Both the position numbers and the translations under genes were made by a program. From NCBI GenBank assembly GCA_030018635.1, contig JASEHU010000118.1:1-6613 (forward strand): a stretch of DNA of 6,613 nucleotides, written 5' to 3'. This stretch comes from a bacterium. GTDB taxonomy: Bacteria; UBA9089; CG2-30-40-21; SBAY01. The notes beneath the pieces are model-generated. The model was not told where the DNA came from. It searched no databases and saw nothing but the letters and a program-made list of their open reading frames with translations. How positions within the stretch are numbered: the stretch's first letter is position 1; each line of letters opens with the position of its first letter. This document shows, piece after piece, positions 6,301-6,613 of the stretch.

Positions 6301-6613
6301 GGATTTGAAAAATCAATATCTTTAAGGAGCGATACCTTGCCTGCCTTTTCTCCTTCACGCCACTCTTGACTATATTTGAACCTCTGGGCACTGGCAAAGG
6401 ATATATATTTATCATACTTAAAAACTACTACAACCGGGGTATAGTGATATTCCCTGTTAAATGCCCTTGTAATCTCGGCAAATTGTGTCCTTGTAGGCAG
6501 GAGGTTATTTCCCCTTTTGTTTAATTCTACACCAAAGATAAGGATACCGTCATAATCTCTTGCTTCTTCTTTTATGCCTTTAAGGTCTTTTTCACTTTTA
6601 CTGTTTTCAAAAG
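3378..6613 (-). CDS. Eco57I/type IIG-like N6-adenine DNA methyltransferase, 5' end outside window
   Basis: The frame is open from the right edge to the TGA at 3380-3378, giving at least 1077 residues; the true start lies beyond 6613. A TTG at 6221 is in frame but is not the start, because good family-like sequence continues upstream of it (GILIFGVELNKRG at visible residues 22-34, KDIDFSNPHTGH at 97-108). Catalytic features in order: GSYYTPREIVNYM from about 402, S-adenosylmethionine motif DPACGSGAF at 469-477, and target-base motif NPPYG at about 700-704. The remaining C-terminal part is a probable target-recognition region, with VWDKEPYKSSEIKP and NFDILNEMPIPEE as in TaqI-like specificity domains, and then the duplicated tail. 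It should methylate adenine in a specific DNA site. I see no convincing nuclease motif in the visible part, so whether it also cuts cannot be decided. It is not obviously PglX of BREX. The AT-rich stretch from about 3530 to 4500 suggests an exchanged specificity region. Confidence 0.92.
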   Translation of the reverse strand, partial: FENSKSEKDLKGIKEEARDYDGILIFGVELNKRGNNLLPTRTQFAEITRAFNREYHYTPVVVVFKYDKYISFASAQRFKYSQEWREGEKAGKVSLLKDIDFSNPHTGHLKILQSLAIERAGKKAVNSFSDLYEYWQEVFSVSILNKQFYEELFHWYLWAVKNVKFPDDVEKDEKVRNAISIIRLITRLIFIWFVKEKGLIPDELFDQNHLKGILNYSDKTGSTYYKAILQNLFFATLNTEMNKDKPNNRKFVNRQYGIPYFYRYARFFTDTEKESLVLFENIPFLNGGLFECLDKNVGQDNEVRIDCFSERPINETRLKVPDELFFSPEKSVDLNEAYGTKNKSYKVKGLINILGSYKFTITENTPIEEEVALDPELLGKVFESLLASYNPETQTTARKQTGSYYTPREIVNYMVDESLLAYLSNAIISDNDKDEHLRHLFSYTEEEHKFTDQEVSLLVDAIDNIKILDPACGSGAFPMGILHKLVYILRKLDPDNQRWKQKQKDKVLEIPDSTVREKLLEDIETAFANNELDYGRKLYLIENCIYGVDIQPIACQIAKLRFFISLIVDQKTDATKQNMGVRPLPNLETKFVAANTLIGIEKPAQMTLRNPEIDSKEEELKKVRERHFTARTPQTKENYRKEDERLRAEISGLLKRDGWPSDITDKLVHWEPYDQNASAGFFDAEWMFGIKDGFDVAIANPPYGNLLKSHEKKSMDNKYPFSTLSDISSPFIERGFTLLKEHGNLIFIITYAITFSKDFSKSRELMAKGFAENYVYTFDRDKCRIFESMTQTVSIIKCFNKNSPYKKGIFTSRMFRETPDIHSIHVSNVDNLLLPIGAKYSQKHRLPKIGETINIDILNKLLSFKYKAKEAIQDKGGERIWVRTSGNYWYNVWDKEPYKSSEIKPISVKQSYSNFVLLLINSSLFYFWFRLYGDGRHMNFDILNEMPIPEEKFIRRQDRLLTKLSKSLMNSLFSVFDKERDRFLTSNIKDQIDMIDLVLCKYFYGLNYEEILHIMNYDSEVRTGIKLQQPFIALVNQILFLKKSDPNADTSVLEAEIDRLVYELYGLTEEEIKIIER
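3381..3503 (-). repeat. Methylase tail repeat, copy 1 (in the live gene)
   Basis: This is the parent-type copy of the tail found again at 1398-1520 and, for its last codons, at about 193-225. It codes for the final 41 residues of the live methylase (QILFLKKSDPNAD through LTEEEIKIIER). Against copy 2 it matches at 106 of 123 positions without gaps. It is locally GC-richer (about 55% in 3421-3480) than the AT-rich DNA on both sides. Confidence 0.88.

Noticed and set aside
3378..6613. PglX of a BREX system
   Set aside because: The methylase motifs are shared by many large N6-adenine methylases, and no other BREX gene is visible; neighbours are TcmP-like and DUF1016 genes.
1..6613. tRNA, rRNA, CRISPR array, transposase or integrase genes
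   Set aside because: I saw no regularly spaced repeats, no structured RNA gene pattern and no transposase or recombinase motifs in any long frame.

Overview
The window holds a compact run of minus-strand genes and gene remnants. It looks like a restriction-modification or phage-defence cassette from a bacterium, less likely an archaeon, using the standard code with strong Shine-Dalgarno sites. Composition is AT-rich overall and patchy: hand-counted 60-base lines range from about 17% to 55% GC. I cannot name the organism. The patchiness, tight gene packing and defence-type families suggest a horizontally assembled accessory region in an environmental genome.

Layout in the direction of transcription (high to low coordinates): (1) a large Eco57I/type IIG-like N6-adenine DNA methyltransferase, open through the right edge, ending at 3378; (2) four bases later, a single ORF (3373-1607) joining a TcmP-like N-terminal half (three-Cys-motif partner) to a radical-SAM-like C-terminal half with a CxxxCxxxC motif; (3) a 15-codon orphan ORF start (1604-1557); (4) a relic of a second methylase C-terminus (about 1520-1386) whose stop overlaps the next start as ATGA; (5) a DUF1016/YhcG-type PD-(D/E)XK nuclease (1389-367); (6) an orphan, apparently frameshifted ORF start (370-285); (7) a 61-bp palindromic intergenic repeat (300-240); (8) a third, shorter methylase-tail relic (about 234-172); (9) the first 57 codons of a second DUF1016 protein, cut by the left edge.

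The most notable signal is that the methylase C-terminal tail occurs three times, each time immediately before a different cargo gene (TcmP-radical SAM, DUF1016 A, DUF1016 B). Only the first copy is still attached to a methylase. Differences between copies in the LTEEEI segment are all at synonymous positions, so each relic probably comes from a methylase that was once functional. The locus reads as a stack of successive methylase-plus-cargo units in which all but the newest methylase was lost or replaced, leaving tail scars that still carry the cargo's ribosome-binding site.

A likely working model is that the methylase modifies host DNA and the cargo proteins (DUF1016 nucleases, TcmP-radical SAM fusion) are accessory defence or nucleic-acid-processing functions co-expressed with it. 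The family assignments rest on motifs read by eye; the joint function is inference.
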